A stretch of 64,000 bases of DNA from Pseudolysobacter antarcticus (GCF_004168365.1 NZ_CP035704.1:806001-870000), one strand, 5' to 3'; positions 35,386 to 46,059 are shown, counted from the first letter of the stretch. The notes: generated by a model from the sequence alone, not told the origin. Translations and numbers: made by a program.

Positions 35386-35745
35386 TCAAGCAAACGCATC
35401 AAACGCGCTGCGTTGCCAATCGATGTTTGGTTGCTGTGGGGTGCCACTGCACGACACCACGTCGAACCGGCACGGCTGTTGCGCGAACTGCGGCTGCGCC
35501 TGCAAATACAGCGACGCGGTGCGAATCAATTTTATGCGTTTGCCGGCGCCGACCGAGGCCGCGCCATCACCGAGCGCGGCGCGGTCGCGATAACGTACTT
35601 CGACAAAAACCAGCGTGTCCGTATCGCGCATGATGAGGTCGATTTCACCGAAGCGGCTGGAGTAATTGCGTGTCAGCAATTGCAGTTTCGCACGCTGCAA
35701 ATACGCCAGCACGATGTCTTCCCAGATATCGCCGGTGGCGCGCAT
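35386..35745 (-). CDS. yraN: YraN family (UPF0102) nuclease-like protein
   Basis: 119 residues. Motifs NYSSRFGEIDLIMRDTDTLVFVEVRYR match the restriction-endonuclease-like core (E...D...ExK-like) of YraN. Its position next to lpoA and opposite rsmI is the conserved gammaproteobacterial order. The cellular role is not established. Confidence 0.94.
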   Translation of the reverse strand: MRATGDIWEDIVLAYLQRAKLQLLTRNYSSRFGEIDLIMRDTDTLVFVEVRYRDRAALGDGAASVGAGKRIKLIRTASLYLQAQPQFAQQPCRFDVVSCSGTPQQPNIDWQRSAFDAFA

Positions 35746-35758
35746 CGAAGCGATCGCG

Positions 35759-37585
35759 CTACGGTGCGCTGCTCAGGGTCAATTCACCGTTGATCGCGCG
35801 CGCGTTGCCGTTTTCGAATTGCGCCCAGATCAGCAGGCGCTGCACGCGGCCATACGCGTCGATCGAAAGCTGGCCGGTTGCGCCGGGCTGGTAACTTTCC
35901 TGATGGCCGCGCAGAGAATCCAGATACGGCATGAGATTGTAGGCATCGAGTCCTAGCGCAAACAGGCGTGCGCTCACGCCGCGCGCGGTTGGCAGATTGC
36001 GTGCAAGCTCGCTGCGCAAAGGCACGCCGGCGGCGATATCGAACAGCCACGGCGCATCGCAAAACTGCACGCCGTCGAGATCGCGGTCGAGCCCTTGCGT
36101 GGCGCTGCCGGCATACACATGCGAAGTCGCGAACACCGGCATTTTGTAACCCGCGATCTTGACCTGCGGCAGCAGCAAACGCGCCTGTTGTGGCCGCATC
36201 GCGATGAAAATCCCATCTGCCGGCACGGTCGGTGTGTCGATATCGTTTGCTGTGGTCGCAGGCACGGTTTTGGCTGTCGAAAAATCCGCCAGCGCCTGCT
36301 TGATCGGACTGCTGTAATTGACGTCGGCATCACGCACTCTTGCTTCGCCGAGGATACGCCCGCCGCGTTGCTCGAATTGCGCACGGAACGCCAGCGCTGC
36401 ACGCTCGGCCCATTCGTCGGTCGCGGCAAAAATGGCAGCGCGAGTGATGCCGCGCGCGATCATGTGTTCCGCCACTTGCGCGCCTTCCGCGTCCGGCAGC
36501 AAGCCGAATTCGACGCTGCCGGATGGCGGATTTTCACCGCTGTCGGGATGGTTTAGTGCGAGCACCGGCACACGCAAATTACCTTGGCGAAATAATTCAG
36601 CGACCGCTTCTTTCGACAATGGCCCAGCCACGCGCTCGGCGCCGTCGTTCACCGCGCGCTGGTACGCGGCGACGGAATCCTGCGGCGTCAGCCCGGCATC
36701 GTAGCTGCGGATTTCCGGACGCTGCTCGGGCGCATCGGCAAAATACGCTGCGAAAAAACCATCGCGGATCGATTGCGCGACCGAACGCAGCGGACCATCG
36801 GTGGGTAACAACAACGCGACCAGATGCACCGGCTTGTAACCTTCGCGCGTCATGCGATTGTTCTGATCCGGCGTCAGCGTGCCGATCGGTAGCGCCGGGT
36901 TCGGAATTTCCTGCGGCAAGGCTTGGCCGTTCTTGCGCAGCGCGCGTTCGATCCACGGCAGCAGCGGGTCGTTGCCGGTCAACGCCTGCGCTTGGCGCTG
37001 CAAGACCTCTACGGGCGCCTTGGCCAAAGTTTCAACGATCTGTGTGCGATTCTGTTCGCGGTCGCCATCGCTCAGCCAGCGATCGAGTTGCAGGCGCGTG
37101 CGCGCGCTGCCGATCGGATCCGCATTCGCGGCTTGCGCGCGCGCGCGCAGTTCGAGCAGGCGCAGGCGCAACGGCATCGGCAGGCCGTTGTCGCTGCTGC
37201 CGAGCAATTCCACCGCGCGATGGGCATCCTTGCGGCTCAGCGCGATCTCGGCTTCGAGCAGGTCGTAGCGGATGATCTGATCGTCGGCGAGCTTGCGCCG
37301 TTTGACGTCTTCAAGCGCACGCGCCGCGGCTTCGAGATCGCCTTCCTGACGCAGCGCTTCGGCGGCGCGCAAGTGGTAATACGCGCGATCGGCGAACGCC
37401 GCATCGCCCAGATCGAGCCACGCTTGCGCCGCCGCATGGAAATCGCCCTTGCGCTGCAGTTGTTCGGCGTGTTGCGCCTCGGCACTGTCGTCGCCGCGTG
37501 TGCCGATGCTGCCGCAACCGGCCAGCAAAATGCACAACAACAGGGTCGGCCAGCGGCGCGGCGAAACTAGCGGCGATAAAGTCAT
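35759..37585 (-). CDS. lpoA: Penicillin-binding protein activator LpoA, outer-membrane lipoprotein
   Basis: 608 residues. The ATG at 37585 gives a lipoprotein signal (PRRWPTLLLCILLAGC, lipobox LLAGC), placing it on the inner face of the outer membrane. An N-terminal TPR-like region (about 40-230) is followed by a periplasmic-binding-protein-like domain (VHLVALLLPTDGPLRSVAQSIRDGF through the C-terminus). It should stimulate PBP1A-type peptidoglycan synthases. Divergent from rsmI with a 172-base shared promoter region. Confidence 0.93.
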   Translation of the reverse strand: MTLSPLVSPRRWPTLLLCILLAGCGSIGTRGDDSAEAQHAEQLQRKGDFHAAAQAWLDLGDAAFADRAYYHLRAAEALRQEGDLEAAARALEDVKRRKLADDQIIRYDLLEAEIALSRKDAHRAVELLGSSDNGLPMPLRLRLLELRARAQAANADPIGSARTRLQLDRWLSDGDREQNRTQIVETLAKAPVEVLQRQAQALTGNDPLLPWIERALRKNGQALPQEIPNPALPIGTLTPDQNNRMTREGYKPVHLVALLLPTDGPLRSVAQSIRDGFFAAYFADAPEQRPEIRSYDAGLTPQDSVAAYQRAVNDGAERVAGPLSKEAVAELFRQGNLRVPVLALNHPDSGENPPSGSVEFGLLPDAEGAQVAEHMIARGITRAAIFAATDEWAERAALAFRAQFEQRGGRILGEARVRDADVNYSSPIKQALADFSTAKTVPATTANDIDTPTVPADGIFIAMRPQQARLLLPQVKIAGYKMPVFATSHVYAGSATQGLDRDLDGVQFCDAPWLFDIAAGVPLRSELARNLPTARGVSARLFALGLDAYNLMPYLDSLRGHQESYQPGATGQLSIDAYGRVQRLLIWAQFENGNARAINGELTLSSAP

Positions 37586-37757
37586 GGTGATCCATCCGGA
37601 TTGCAGGTTCGCAGATGATAGCGGATTGGATTCATGCCGATCCAAAATGTCGCAGCGTACATCGGTGAAAAAGCGTCTGGCCGTATCGAGCTGCGGCAGG
37701 TTGTAAACTGTCGGGCACGCAATTCGCGCGCGTTCGCGCATTACAGGAAACCGCATC

Positions 37758-38594
37758 ATGCAATCCATTGGCACGCTTTGGGTGGTCGCCACGCCGATCG
37801 GCAATCTCGATGATTTGTCGCCGCGTGCGCAGAAAATCCTGGCCGAGGTCGATTTGATTGCCGCCGAAGATACGCGCCACAGCCATGCCTTGCTCGCGCG
37901 CTACAACATCGCGACGCGCAGTATCGCGTTGCACGAACACAACGAGCGCGAGCAGTGCGAAAAACTCGTCGCCGATCTGCTCGCGGGCAAGAATATCGCA
38001 CTGATTTCGGATGCCGGCACGCCGCTGATTTCCGATCCAGGATTTCGCCTCGTGCGCTCCGCGCGCGCCGCGGGCATCACGGTGCGGCCGGTGCCGGGTG
38101 CGTGTGCGGCGATCGCGGCATTATCGGTAGCAGGATTACCGAGCGATCGATTTGTGTTCGAAGGTTTTCTGCCGGCGAAATCGAGCGCACGCATCCAGCG
38201 CCTGCGCGAACTCGGCGGCGAAACCCGCACGCTGATTTTTTACGAATCCAGTCACCGTGTGCGCGAATCGCTGGCCGACATGGCAAGCGTGTTCGGCGAA
38301 CAACGCCCGGCCGTGCTCGCGCGTGAACTGACCAAACTATTCGAAACCGTACTCGACGCCACTCTCGCGGATTTGATGGCGAAACTCGATGCCGATGCCA
38401 ACCAGCAGCGCGGCGAATTTGTGCTGATCATCGGCGGCGCGGAAGAGGAGGGCGTCGACGGCCGACTCGCCGAAGGCCGACGCGTGTTCGCGGTGCTGCG
38501 TACCGAGCTGCCGCCGAGCCAGGCAGCAAAACTTGCTGCCGCGATCAGCGGTGCGCCACGCAAATCGCTGTATGCATTTCAGCCAGACGAATAG
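37758..38594 (+). CDS. rsmI: 16S rRNA (cytidine-1402-2'-O) methyltransferase
   Basis: 278 residues, SPOUT-like tetrapyrrole-methylase fold: LWVVATPIGNLDDLSPRA, AEDTRHSHALLARY, ALISDAGTPLISDPGFRLV, VPGACAAIAALSVAGLPSDRF and FYESSHRVRESL. It methylates C1402 of 16S rRNA, partnering RsmH, whose gene begins about 25 kb downstream in this window. Confidence 0.97.
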   Translation: MQSIGTLWVVATPIGNLDDLSPRAQKILAEVDLIAAEDTRHSHALLARYNIATRSIALHEHNEREQCEKLVADLLAGKNIALISDAGTPLISDPGFRLVRSARAAGITVRPVPGACAAIAALSVAGLPSDRFVFEGFLPAKSSARIQRLRELGGETRTLIFYESSHRVRESLADMASVFGEQRPAVLARELTKLFETVLDATLADLMAKLDADANQQRGEFVLIIGGAEEEGVDGRLAEGRRVFAVLRTELPPSQAAKLAAAISGAPRKSLYAFQPDE

Positions 38595-38715
38595 TCGCGT
38601 GGTGAGATGCGGATGAATATGGCAATCCCAGAACGGAACATATGGTTCTGCAGCGAGCGTCGCGAAAGCGAAGGATTCAGCATAATTTTTACTGATGGAA
38701 TCCAGCCATCCGTCT

Positions 38716-41637
38716 TCAATGCTTCTTGAGGTTTTGCGCTTTGCTCAGAGCGTCGCGCGCCTGCTTCGTACGCGGTTCATCCGGGCCGAGAAATTTCTCG
38801 CGCAGGGCGGTTGCCTCGGTCAGCAGGCGGATGCCTTCGGGGCGGTCGGCATCGCGCTGGATCAACAACAATCCCAGCTCGTAACGGCTGGTCGCGGCCA
38901 GCGGGTGTTCGGCCTGCGGAATGTAGCCGGCGTAAGAGGCGAGTGCCGCGTGCAGTTCGCGCTCCGCGCCGGCCGTATCGCCTTGATCGCGTAACGCGAG
39001 TGCCAGTAAGTGGTGGGCCATTGCCGTGTAGCGCGAATTTTCACCGTGAATTTTTTGCGCCGCCGCCAGCGCGTCGGATTCCAGTTCGATAGCTGCCTTA
39101 GTATCGCCACGCCGGCGCTTCACTTCGCCAAGACGATAAAAGGTGATGAAGCCATCGTGCGCTGCAAGACCGGGCTTGTTTTCCTTATCCATCACTTCCG
39201 CCAATTCGTTCTCGGCGCGTTCCAGATTGCCCTGCAACATGTGCATGAGGCCGAGATTGCCAAGAACGATCTGTGTCCCTTGATAGTCGCGCCCGTATTT
39301 TTTTTGAAAAATGTCCAGTGCCTCGGTCAGGATGCGATCTGCCTCGACCAGGTCGCCGCTATCGATCAGAACGAGTCCGAGATTGATCTCGGTGCCCGCC
39401 AATGTGGGATGTTCGTCGCCCAGTTTGCGCCGCTGCGCGGCGAGCGTTTGTTCCAGTGCCGCACGTGCCTGCGGATAAAGCCCGAGATGAAAATAGGCCA
39501 GACCCAGATCGCGACGCACTGACAGCGTCACAGGATGATCGGGGCCGAGCATCTTTTCATCAGTCGTCAGCGCCTGTTGTTTCATCTGCCTGGCTTCGGC
39601 GAACCGCGACTGGCCCTGCAGCGCCATGCCGAGATTGGCGCGCGCATTGGCTACGTCCAGATCGTCGGGACCGGCGTCACGCGAAGCGACGGCGAGCGCT
39701 TCGCGAAAGTAGGATTCCGCTTCCTCGGGTTTGGACAAACCCCAGCTAGCCGCGCCAGCGTCCAGTAGGGCGTCGTATAACAAGCGGGGGTCGACCTCGG
39801 CATTCCGCACCAGCGCAAGTACGGCATCGGCATAACGTTTAAGCGCGGCGAAGTCGCGCTGATCACTGGCAATACGCGCCTGGGTACGCAAGACGCGGGC
39901 AAGATCGACGATGGATGCGTTCGGCAGTGCGTCGACTCGGGTTCTCGCGTCATCGGCAAGCGTCGCGGCGGATTTCAAATCGCCCAAACCCGCTAGCGTA
40001 TCGGCGCGTTCGACTTGCGCTTGCGCGAACAAGGACGTCTGTGCGTCATTCGTTGCCAATACCTTGATCGCATCCGCCTGTAACTTGTCGGCCTGATCAT
40101 ACAAACCGAGCTGGTAATAAATGCGCCCCAGTGTTGCCCCGATCTCGGCTTTCTGCATTTGATCCAGATTGCGATTGCGGCCGATGCGCTCGGCGCCGCG
40201 ATCGAGCAATTCGTGGGCGCTGACCTCTCTGCCTTTGGCTTCGCGTGGATCCACCGCGGTAAACAGGCCAAATAGAAAATCTTTTACCGCGAGCGTGGTG
40301 CGCGCCTCGTGTTCGGTCTGGCGCGCCTGCCAAACCACTACCGCACCACTGCCGACGAGCACCAGCAGGATGGTCGCTGCGGCGGCCAGCGGCAACCAGT
40401 AACGTCGCACAAACTTGCGCAGCCGATAACGCCGGCTACCGCCGCTGATCGCGCGACCGTCAAGCCACGCGCGCAGATCTTCGGCCAAGGCGCTTGCCGT
40501 CGGATAACGCGTATCCGGTGTCTTCGACAGCGCGCGCTGAATGATGCGCTCGATATCGCCGCGCAATACCCGTTTGAGCGCTTGCGGCGATACACCGCGC
40601 GCGGCCGCGATCGCCTGAGCGCTAGCATCAGTGCCGAATTGCGGCGGTGCATCTTGGTCGTTGCCGCTTGCCGGTTCGGCGGGCGACGTGCGCTCGATGG
40701 CGCGGCTCAGAGGTTCGGGATTTTCTTCCAGGATGGCCTTGATCAGTCCGGAGCTGCCTGCTGCGACGCGCCGGTAAGGCATATGTCCACAAAGTAAAAA
40801 GTATATAAGTACACCCAGCGCATAGACATCCGTGGCGGTGGTAATCGGCTCGCCGAGTACTTGTTCTGGAGCCGCAAATTCGGGCGTCATCAATCGGTTT
40901 TGCGTGCCGGTCAGCGCGTCGGCGGCGGCGTCCTGTTCGAGCAGTTTGGCAATGCCGAAGTCGAGCAGCTTTGGTTCGCCTGCATTCGTCACGAGGATAT
41001 TGGACGGTTTCAGATCACGATGCACGACCAGATTGCGATGCGCATAGTCGACCGCCTCGCACACTTTCACAATCAAGCGAATGCGTCCGCGCACATCGAT
41101 GGCGTGTTCGTCGCACCAGCGCGTGATCGGCTCGCCCGCGATGAATTCGAGTGTGAAATACGGCGTGCCATCGGCGCCGACGCCACCATCGTGCAACTGC
41201 GCAATGTTCGGATGCGTAAGCCGCGCGAGGGTTTCGCGTTCGCGCAAAAATCGCTGACGCAGCTCGGGCGTGGAAAATTCGCTGCGTAGGAATTTCAGCG
41301 CGACCTGATGCCGGAATTCGCCGTCGGCGCGTTCGGCGAGATACACCCGCCCCATGCCGCCCACACCGAGCAGACGCAACAGACGATATACGCCGACACG
41401 ATCGCCGATGGCACTCTCGGCCTCGGTCGCTTCCGGCAGTAGTCGGCCGAGCAGTGCGGTCGCGCGATCGGCTAGCACGCTGGATGTCGCGAGCGGCATA
41501 TCGAGTAACTCGCGCAATCGCGAAAGCAGTGGCGGATCGTGCGCGCATTCACGCTGCAGCCAAACATCGCGTTCGGCCTCGGGTTGTTCGAGCGCCTCAT
41601 GGAACAATATCCTGACGCGCTGCCATTGTTCGTCCAC
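38716..41637 (-). CDS. Transmembrane Ser/Thr protein kinase with C-terminal TPR array
   Basis: 973 residues from GTG 41637, preceded by GGGAGG and two bases after the sigma-factor stop. The Hanks-type kinase domain (about 85-370) is complete: GVGGMGRVY loop, Lys in HQVALKF, VHRDLKPSNIL and LDFGIAKL. One membrane helix (about 412-432, WLPLAAAATILLVLVGSGAV) leads to a periplasmic or external solenoid of about ten TPR units (480-960). It would sense a peptide or protein and phosphorylate cytoplasmic targets, possibly in partnership with the sigma factor translated just before it. Confidence 0.92.
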   Translation of the reverse strand: MDEQWQRVRILFHEALEQPEAERDVWLQRECAHDPPLLSRLRELLDMPLATSSVLADRATALLGRLLPEATEAESAIGDRVGVYRLLRLLGVGGMGRVYLAERADGEFRHQVALKFLRSEFSTPELRQRFLRERETLARLTHPNIAQLHDGGVGADGTPYFTLEFIAGEPITRWCDEHAIDVRGRIRLIVKVCEAVDYAHRNLVVHRDLKPSNILVTNAGEPKLLDFGIAKLLEQDAAADALTGTQNRLMTPEFAAPEQVLGEPITTATDVYALGVLIYFLLCGHMPYRRVAAGSSGLIKAILEENPEPLSRAIERTSPAEPASGNDQDAPPQFGTDASAQAIAAARGVSPQALKRVLRGDIERIIQRALSKTPDTRYPTASALAEDLRAWLDGRAISGGSRRYRLRKFVRRYWLPLAAAATILLVLVGSGAVVVWQARQTEHEARTTLAVKDFLFGLFTAVDPREAKGREVSAHELLDRGAERIGRNRNLDQMQKAEIGATLGRIYYQLGLYDQADKLQADAIKVLATNDAQTSLFAQAQVERADTLAGLGDLKSAATLADDARTRVDALPNASIVDLARVLRTQARIASDQRDFAALKRYADAVLALVRNAEVDPRLLYDALLDAGAASWGLSKPEEAESYFREALAVASRDAGPDDLDVANARANLGMALQGQSRFAEARQMKQQALTTDEKMLGPDHPVTLSVRRDLGLAYFHLGLYPQARAALEQTLAAQRRKLGDEHPTLAGTEINLGLVLIDSGDLVEADRILTEALDIFQKKYGRDYQGTQIVLGNLGLMHMLQGNLERAENELAEVMDKENKPGLAAHDGFITFYRLGEVKRRRGDTKAAIELESDALAAAQKIHGENSRYTAMAHHLLALALRDQGDTAGAERELHAALASYAGYIPQAEHPLAATSRYELGLLLIQRDADRPEGIRLLTEATALREKFLGPDEPRTKQARDALSKAQNLKKH

Positions 41638-41639
41638 GC

Positions 41640-42209
41640 TCAACCTCCCGGTGCTGCCAGCATCGATTCCTGCAGCAAGGCACGCGCAAGTGTCCAGTCG
41701 TGCTGCACGGTGCGTTCGTGCCGACCCAGCGCAACGCCAATTTCCTTGAAGCTCAGGCCGGCGAAAAAATGCCATTCGACAACGCGCGCGAGGTCGGCGT
41801 CGCGGCTGGCAAGTCGGGTCAGCGCGGCGTCGAGCTCGAGTGCCTGTTCGGCGCTGTCAGCACCCATGTTCAAGCCTTTTTCGGCATCGGTGAATTCGGC
41901 GCCGCCGCCACGCTTGATACTGCGATGCCGACGCGCGTGGTCGACGATGATCTGGCGCATGGCGCGCGCTGCCAGCGCAAAAAAATGCGCGCGATTCTGG
42001 ATTTTCACGACGCAGCGCTGGTTCAACCGCAGGAACAGTTCGTGCACCAACGCGGTGGACGTCAGCGATGAGCCGGGCGCCGTATGTTTCAGGCGCTGCG
42101 CACAGCGTTTCAATTCGTCGTACAGCGTGGTGTAGACCACATCCTGCGCGGCGATATCGCCGGAATTGGCTGCATTGAGCAACTCGGTAATCGCCGATTC
42201 GCCGGTCAT
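41640..42209 (-). CDS. ECF-type sigma factor (kinase-linked subfamily)
   Basis: 189 residues. Region 2: TALVHELFLRLNQ and AHFFALAARAMRQIIVDHARR. Region 4 at about 130-185: VEWHFFAGLSFKEIGVALGRHERTVQHDWTLARALL. This composition (ending in HDW.LARA.L) is that of the ECF group commonly paired with Ser/Thr kinases instead of an anti-sigma factor. It is directly upstream of the kinase gene, same strand, two bases apart. It may control the divergent secreted-protein genes to its right, but no promoter evidence proves this. Confidence 0.92.
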   Translation of the reverse strand: MTGESAITELLNAANSGDIAAQDVVYTTLYDELKRCAQRLKHTAPGSSLTSTALVHELFLRLNQRCVVKIQNRAHFFALAARAMRQIIVDHARRHRSIKRGGGAEFTDAEKGLNMGADSAEQALELDAALTRLASRDADLARVVEWHFFAGLSFKEIGVALGRHERTVQHDWTLARALLQESMLAAPGG

Positions 42210-42279
42210 GCCTGTACCTCCGCGTGGACGTTTGATCTTATCAGTTCAGGCCGCTGCCGAGACGGCTGGCGAGGTTGTC

Positions 42280-42322
42280 GCCGTCTTTTTGGCGCAGTTT
42301 GCGTTTTAGCAGGGTAGACAAG
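42280..42322. repeat. Upstream element copy 1 (shared with 44778-44820)
   Basis: A 43-base block between the sigma-factor start and beta-helix gene 1 recurs 2.5 kb away with 39 of 43 bases identical; the first 25 bases (GCCGTCTTTTTGG...) are exact. Both copies lie about 33-35 bases before the start codons of beta-helix genes 1 and 3, so it is either a shared promoter/regulatory element or a leftover of the duplication. Confidence 0.8.
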
Positions 42323-42356
42323 TTTGCACGGCAATGACCATCCTGCGGAGACACTC

Positions 42357-43478
<1,122 letters not shown>

Positions 43479-43558
43479 GCGAAGACGACGATGGTCGTCC
43501 CTGCATTCTTTGCGCAAATACGTACTGACGATTCAGCAAACATCGATTAGGAGCTCGC

Positions 43559-44623
43559 ATGAAAACCATTCTCTCGAACCACGTGTGCAAAATTGCGGCG
43601 TTTGCCGTGTTCGCTACCGCGCTGCTCGCCACCAGCCCCGGTATTCAGGCGCATACCTTTTGCGTTACTACCGCCGCGGGATTGCAAAACGCAATGAACG
43701 ACTCCTCCGACGGTGGCATGTATGCAGGCGAGGACAATCAGGTCAGAGTCGTCAAGGGCACCTACAAGACCGGCGCCGCTACGGGTAACGGGCCGTTTCA
43801 TTACCTTAATTTGTCAGGCTCGGGTTCCTTTACGCTGTGGGGTGGTTGGACCGCCGGATGCGGCAGCAAAACACAAAAAGCCGCATTGACCATACTCGAT
43901 GGTAACCACGCGACCCGTGTGTTGTATCTGCGCCAGGTAGCCAACGAAGTGGCCGTGATTTCTTTCACGATCCAGAACGGCGAGACAAACAAAAGTGGCG
44001 CGGGCCTGGCTATCAATGACGCCCTTGGCGACAACAGCGCGGTATCCGTGCAAGGCAACATCATTCGCAATAACCACACGACCAACTTGGCCGGTGGCAT
44101 TAACGCCTCATCCGGCACGAGCAGCTTGTACCTGTGGGGCAATTTGATCATCAACAACAGCGCAGATTCAGGCTACGGTGCGGGCGAATTAGTCTCAACC
44201 ATCGGCGACGTCGTGCGTAATACGGTGAGCAACAATACAACAACAACCGCGGACGGCAGCGGCGGCCTCTACCTTTACGATTCCAATGTTGGATATGTGT
44301 TTTACAACATCTTCTGGGGCAATACGAACTCCGGGATTCACCTCGCCACCTCGAACGTGCAGCTTGATTACAACGACGTGGGAACGTCCGCTGGATTCGA
44401 TCCGATTAGCGCCGTCGGCAATGTTTCGGTGAATCCAGGCTTTGTGGATGCAGCCAGTGGCGATTTCCACCTGACTGCGGACTCGCCACTGCTCGGCGCG
44501 ATGCCGGTCGACGCGCAATTCCCCATAGTCGACTCGGAAGGTAACTCGTCGCCGGCATATGGCAAGAGCGACGCGGGTGGGTATAACGAAACCATTTTCA
44601 AGTATGGCTTCGATGGCGGTTGA
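43559..44623 (+). CDS. Secreted right-handed beta-helix-like protein, paralogue 2
   Basis: 354 residues, signal peptide about 1-31 (ending GIQAH). Same architecture as its neighbours: HTFCVTTAAGLQNAM, VVKGTYKTGAATGNGPFHY, ILDGNHATRVL, coil motifs (VQGNIIRNNHTTN, LWGNLIINNSADSGYGAG, FYNIFWGNTNSG), SDAGGYNETIF and the end YGFDGG. AGGAG lies six bases before the ATG. 80 bases separate it from paralogue 1, so co-transcription is possible. Unknown role; perhaps a polysaccharide-acting or adhesive surface protein, as many parallel beta-helix proteins are. Confidence 0.85.
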   Translation: MKTILSNHVCKIAAFAVFATALLATSPGIQAHTFCVTTAAGLQNAMNDSSDGGMYAGEDNQVRVVKGTYKTGAATGNGPFHYLNLSGSGSFTLWGGWTAGCGSKTQKAALTILDGNHATRVLYLRQVANEVAVISFTIQNGETNKSGAGLAINDALGDNSAVSVQGNIIRNNHTTNLAGGINASSGTSSLYLWGNLIINNSADSGYGAGELVSTIGDVVRNTVSNNTTTTADGSGGLYLYDSNVGYVFYNIFWGNTNSGIHLATSNVQLDYNDVGTSAGFDPISAVGNVSVNPGFVDAASGDFHLTADSPLLGAMPVDAQFPIVDSEGNSSPAYGKSDAGGYNETIFKYGFDGG

Positions 44624-44635
44624 GCACAGAGTCAT

Positions 44636-44749
44636 ATGCGCGGTGATCAGCAGATGCACATGATTGGTCATCAGCACATCGGCATGGATATCGAGCGCGT
44701 GCTTGTCGCAAGCGACCTGCAGTTTTTCCAGAAAAGCCGCAATCGTCAT
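44636..44749 (-). pseudogene. Remnant of a REP-associated tyrosine transposase (RAYT/IS200-like)
   Basis: On the minus strand a 38-residue piece reads FLEKLQVACDKHALDIHADV followed by LMTNHVHLLITA, matching the HUH-motif region (H-x-H in NHVHLL) of Y1 transposases. The reading then runs into the 3' end of beta-helix gene 2, where all similarity stops, so both ends of the transposase are missing. It marks past mobile-element activity exactly between two paralogues. Confidence 0.78.
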
Positions 44750-44777
44750 CGCTGCGGAGATGGCGGGCGAGGGTCAC

Positions 44778-44820
44778 GCCGTCTTTTTGGCGCAGTTTGC
44801 GTATTACCAAGGCAGACAAG
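44778..44820. repeat. Upstream element copy 2 (shared with 42280-42322)
   Basis: 39 of 43 bases match the block in front of beta-helix gene 1; mismatches are confined to the last 18 bases. The following 30 bases are also alike (GGCAAT, then AGCGGAGAC before the ATG), so the duplicated segment probably ran through the ribosome site into the gene. Confidence 0.8.
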
Positions 44821-44852
44821 CCTGGAAAGGCAATCGCCCGAGCGGAGACCCC

Positions 44853-45920
44853 ATGCAATCCACGCCCATTTGTTCATACCTGCCCAATGGCCTGCGAGTG
44901 ATCCTTGCAGCCAGCCTTTTCGCCGTTAGCGGCTGGTCTCACGCGCACCCTTTTTGCGTGGCCACAGCGCAGCAGTTTCAAGATGCGCTAACCCAGTCTT
45001 CGAATGGTGGTGTGTACAACGGCGAAGACAACGATATTTACATGGTCGGCGGCACATACCATACCGGCGCTGCCACCGGCAACGCACCGTTTTTCTACTA
45101 CTCGCCCAACTCGACGCACGCCATCAAGATCGTCGGGGGTTATGCCGCAGGTTGCAGTACAGGCACCTCGCAGACGCCACCGACCACGCTCGACGGCGGC
45201 GGCAATACCGGTGTGCTGACGATTCGCAACAGCCACGGCAATGTCATTGTGCAGCAACTGACTTTGCAAAACGGCGAGAGCGCTGAGCCTGGCGCCGGGC
45301 TGCAGGTGAACTATCTGGTCACGGTCAACGCCAGCGTACTCATTCGCAAGAACATCATTCGCAACAATCACTCCAGCGTCGATGCAGGAGGTCTGTATGC
45401 ATCGGGTGACAGTCGACTGAGCGTCATCAGCAACCTGATCGCTGACAACAGCACCGACGCCAACTACGGCGGCGCCTATCTGACCGGATTTGGCCTACCC
45501 AGCCTTGTCTATAACAACACGGTCACGCAAAACTTTGCTTCGACGACCAGCGCTACCGTGGGCGGGTTGTACTTCGGTGGCGGCGCGGTCGTGGATATCC
45601 TCAACAACATCTTCTGGAACAACAATAGTGTTGGGCTTTATCTGGGGAACAGCAGCGCTAATGTGGTATTCAACGCCTATGGGACGTTGGGTGGAAATGC
45701 GCCAGCGGCGACATACGGCAACTTCGTCAAGGTCAACCCGAAATTCCTCAATGCCAGCGGCGGTGATTTTCATCTCATTGGCATCTCCCCTTTGCTGGGG
45801 GTGAGCACCGAACTAGTCACTTACGACGATCTCGACGGCAATCTGCATCCACAAAGCGGCAAGGTCGATCTGGGCGCGTACGAGGACACCATCTTCACCG
45901 ACGGGCTCGATGGCGGTTGA
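44853..45920 (+). CDS. Secreted right-handed beta-helix-like protein, paralogue 3
   Basis: 355 residues, signal peptide about 1-32 (LRVILAASLFAVSGWSHAH). Family blocks: HPFCVATAQQFQDALTQSSNGGVYNGEDN, VGGTYHTGAATGNAPFFYY, TLDGGGNTGVL, IRKNIIRNNHSS, ISNLIADNSTDANYGGAYL, LNNIFWNNNSVGLYL, GKVDLGAYEDTIFTDGLDGG. GGAG lies before the ATG. The 229-base gap before it holds the transposase remnant and the copied upstream element. Followed by a bidirectional terminator. Confidence 0.85.
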   Translation: MQSTPICSYLPNGLRVILAASLFAVSGWSHAHPFCVATAQQFQDALTQSSNGGVYNGEDNDIYMVGGTYHTGAATGNAPFFYYSPNSTHAIKIVGGYAAGCSTGTSQTPPTTLDGGGNTGVLTIRNSHGNVIVQQLTLQNGESAEPGAGLQVNYLVTVNASVLIRKNIIRNNHSSVDAGGLYASGDSRLSVISNLIADNSTDANYGGAYLTGFGLPSLVYNNTVTQNFASTTSATVGGLYFGGGAVVDILNNIFWNNNSVGLYLGNSSANVVFNAYGTLGGNAPAATYGNFVKVNPKFLNASGGDFHLIGISPLLGVSTELVTYDDLDGNLHPQSGKVDLGAYEDTIFTDGLDGG

Positions 45921-46000
45921 GCGCAGTGGGATGCGGTAACCAAAAGGCGCGACGCTCGCGATCGACACTAGGCGCGAAACATTTCAACAAGTCGAAATGA

Positions 46001-46036
46001 AAAACGGCAATGCCACGTGGTGGTCATTGCCGTTTT
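46001..46036. terminator. Bidirectional intrinsic terminator
   Basis: Perfect 12-base inverted repeat AAAACGGCAATG / CATTGCCGTTTT with a 12-base loop; T-rich on the plus strand after the stem and on the minus strand as well. It serves both beta-helix gene 3 and the converging BNR/DUF11 gene. Confidence 0.93.
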
Positions 46037-46059
46037 ATTTCTCGATGTTGCTACTCAAT

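Noticed and set aside
44195-44749. A single 184-residue minus-strand protein
   Set aside because: Only its first 38 residues resemble a transposase; the rest is antisense to beta-helix gene 2, so only the remnant is reported.
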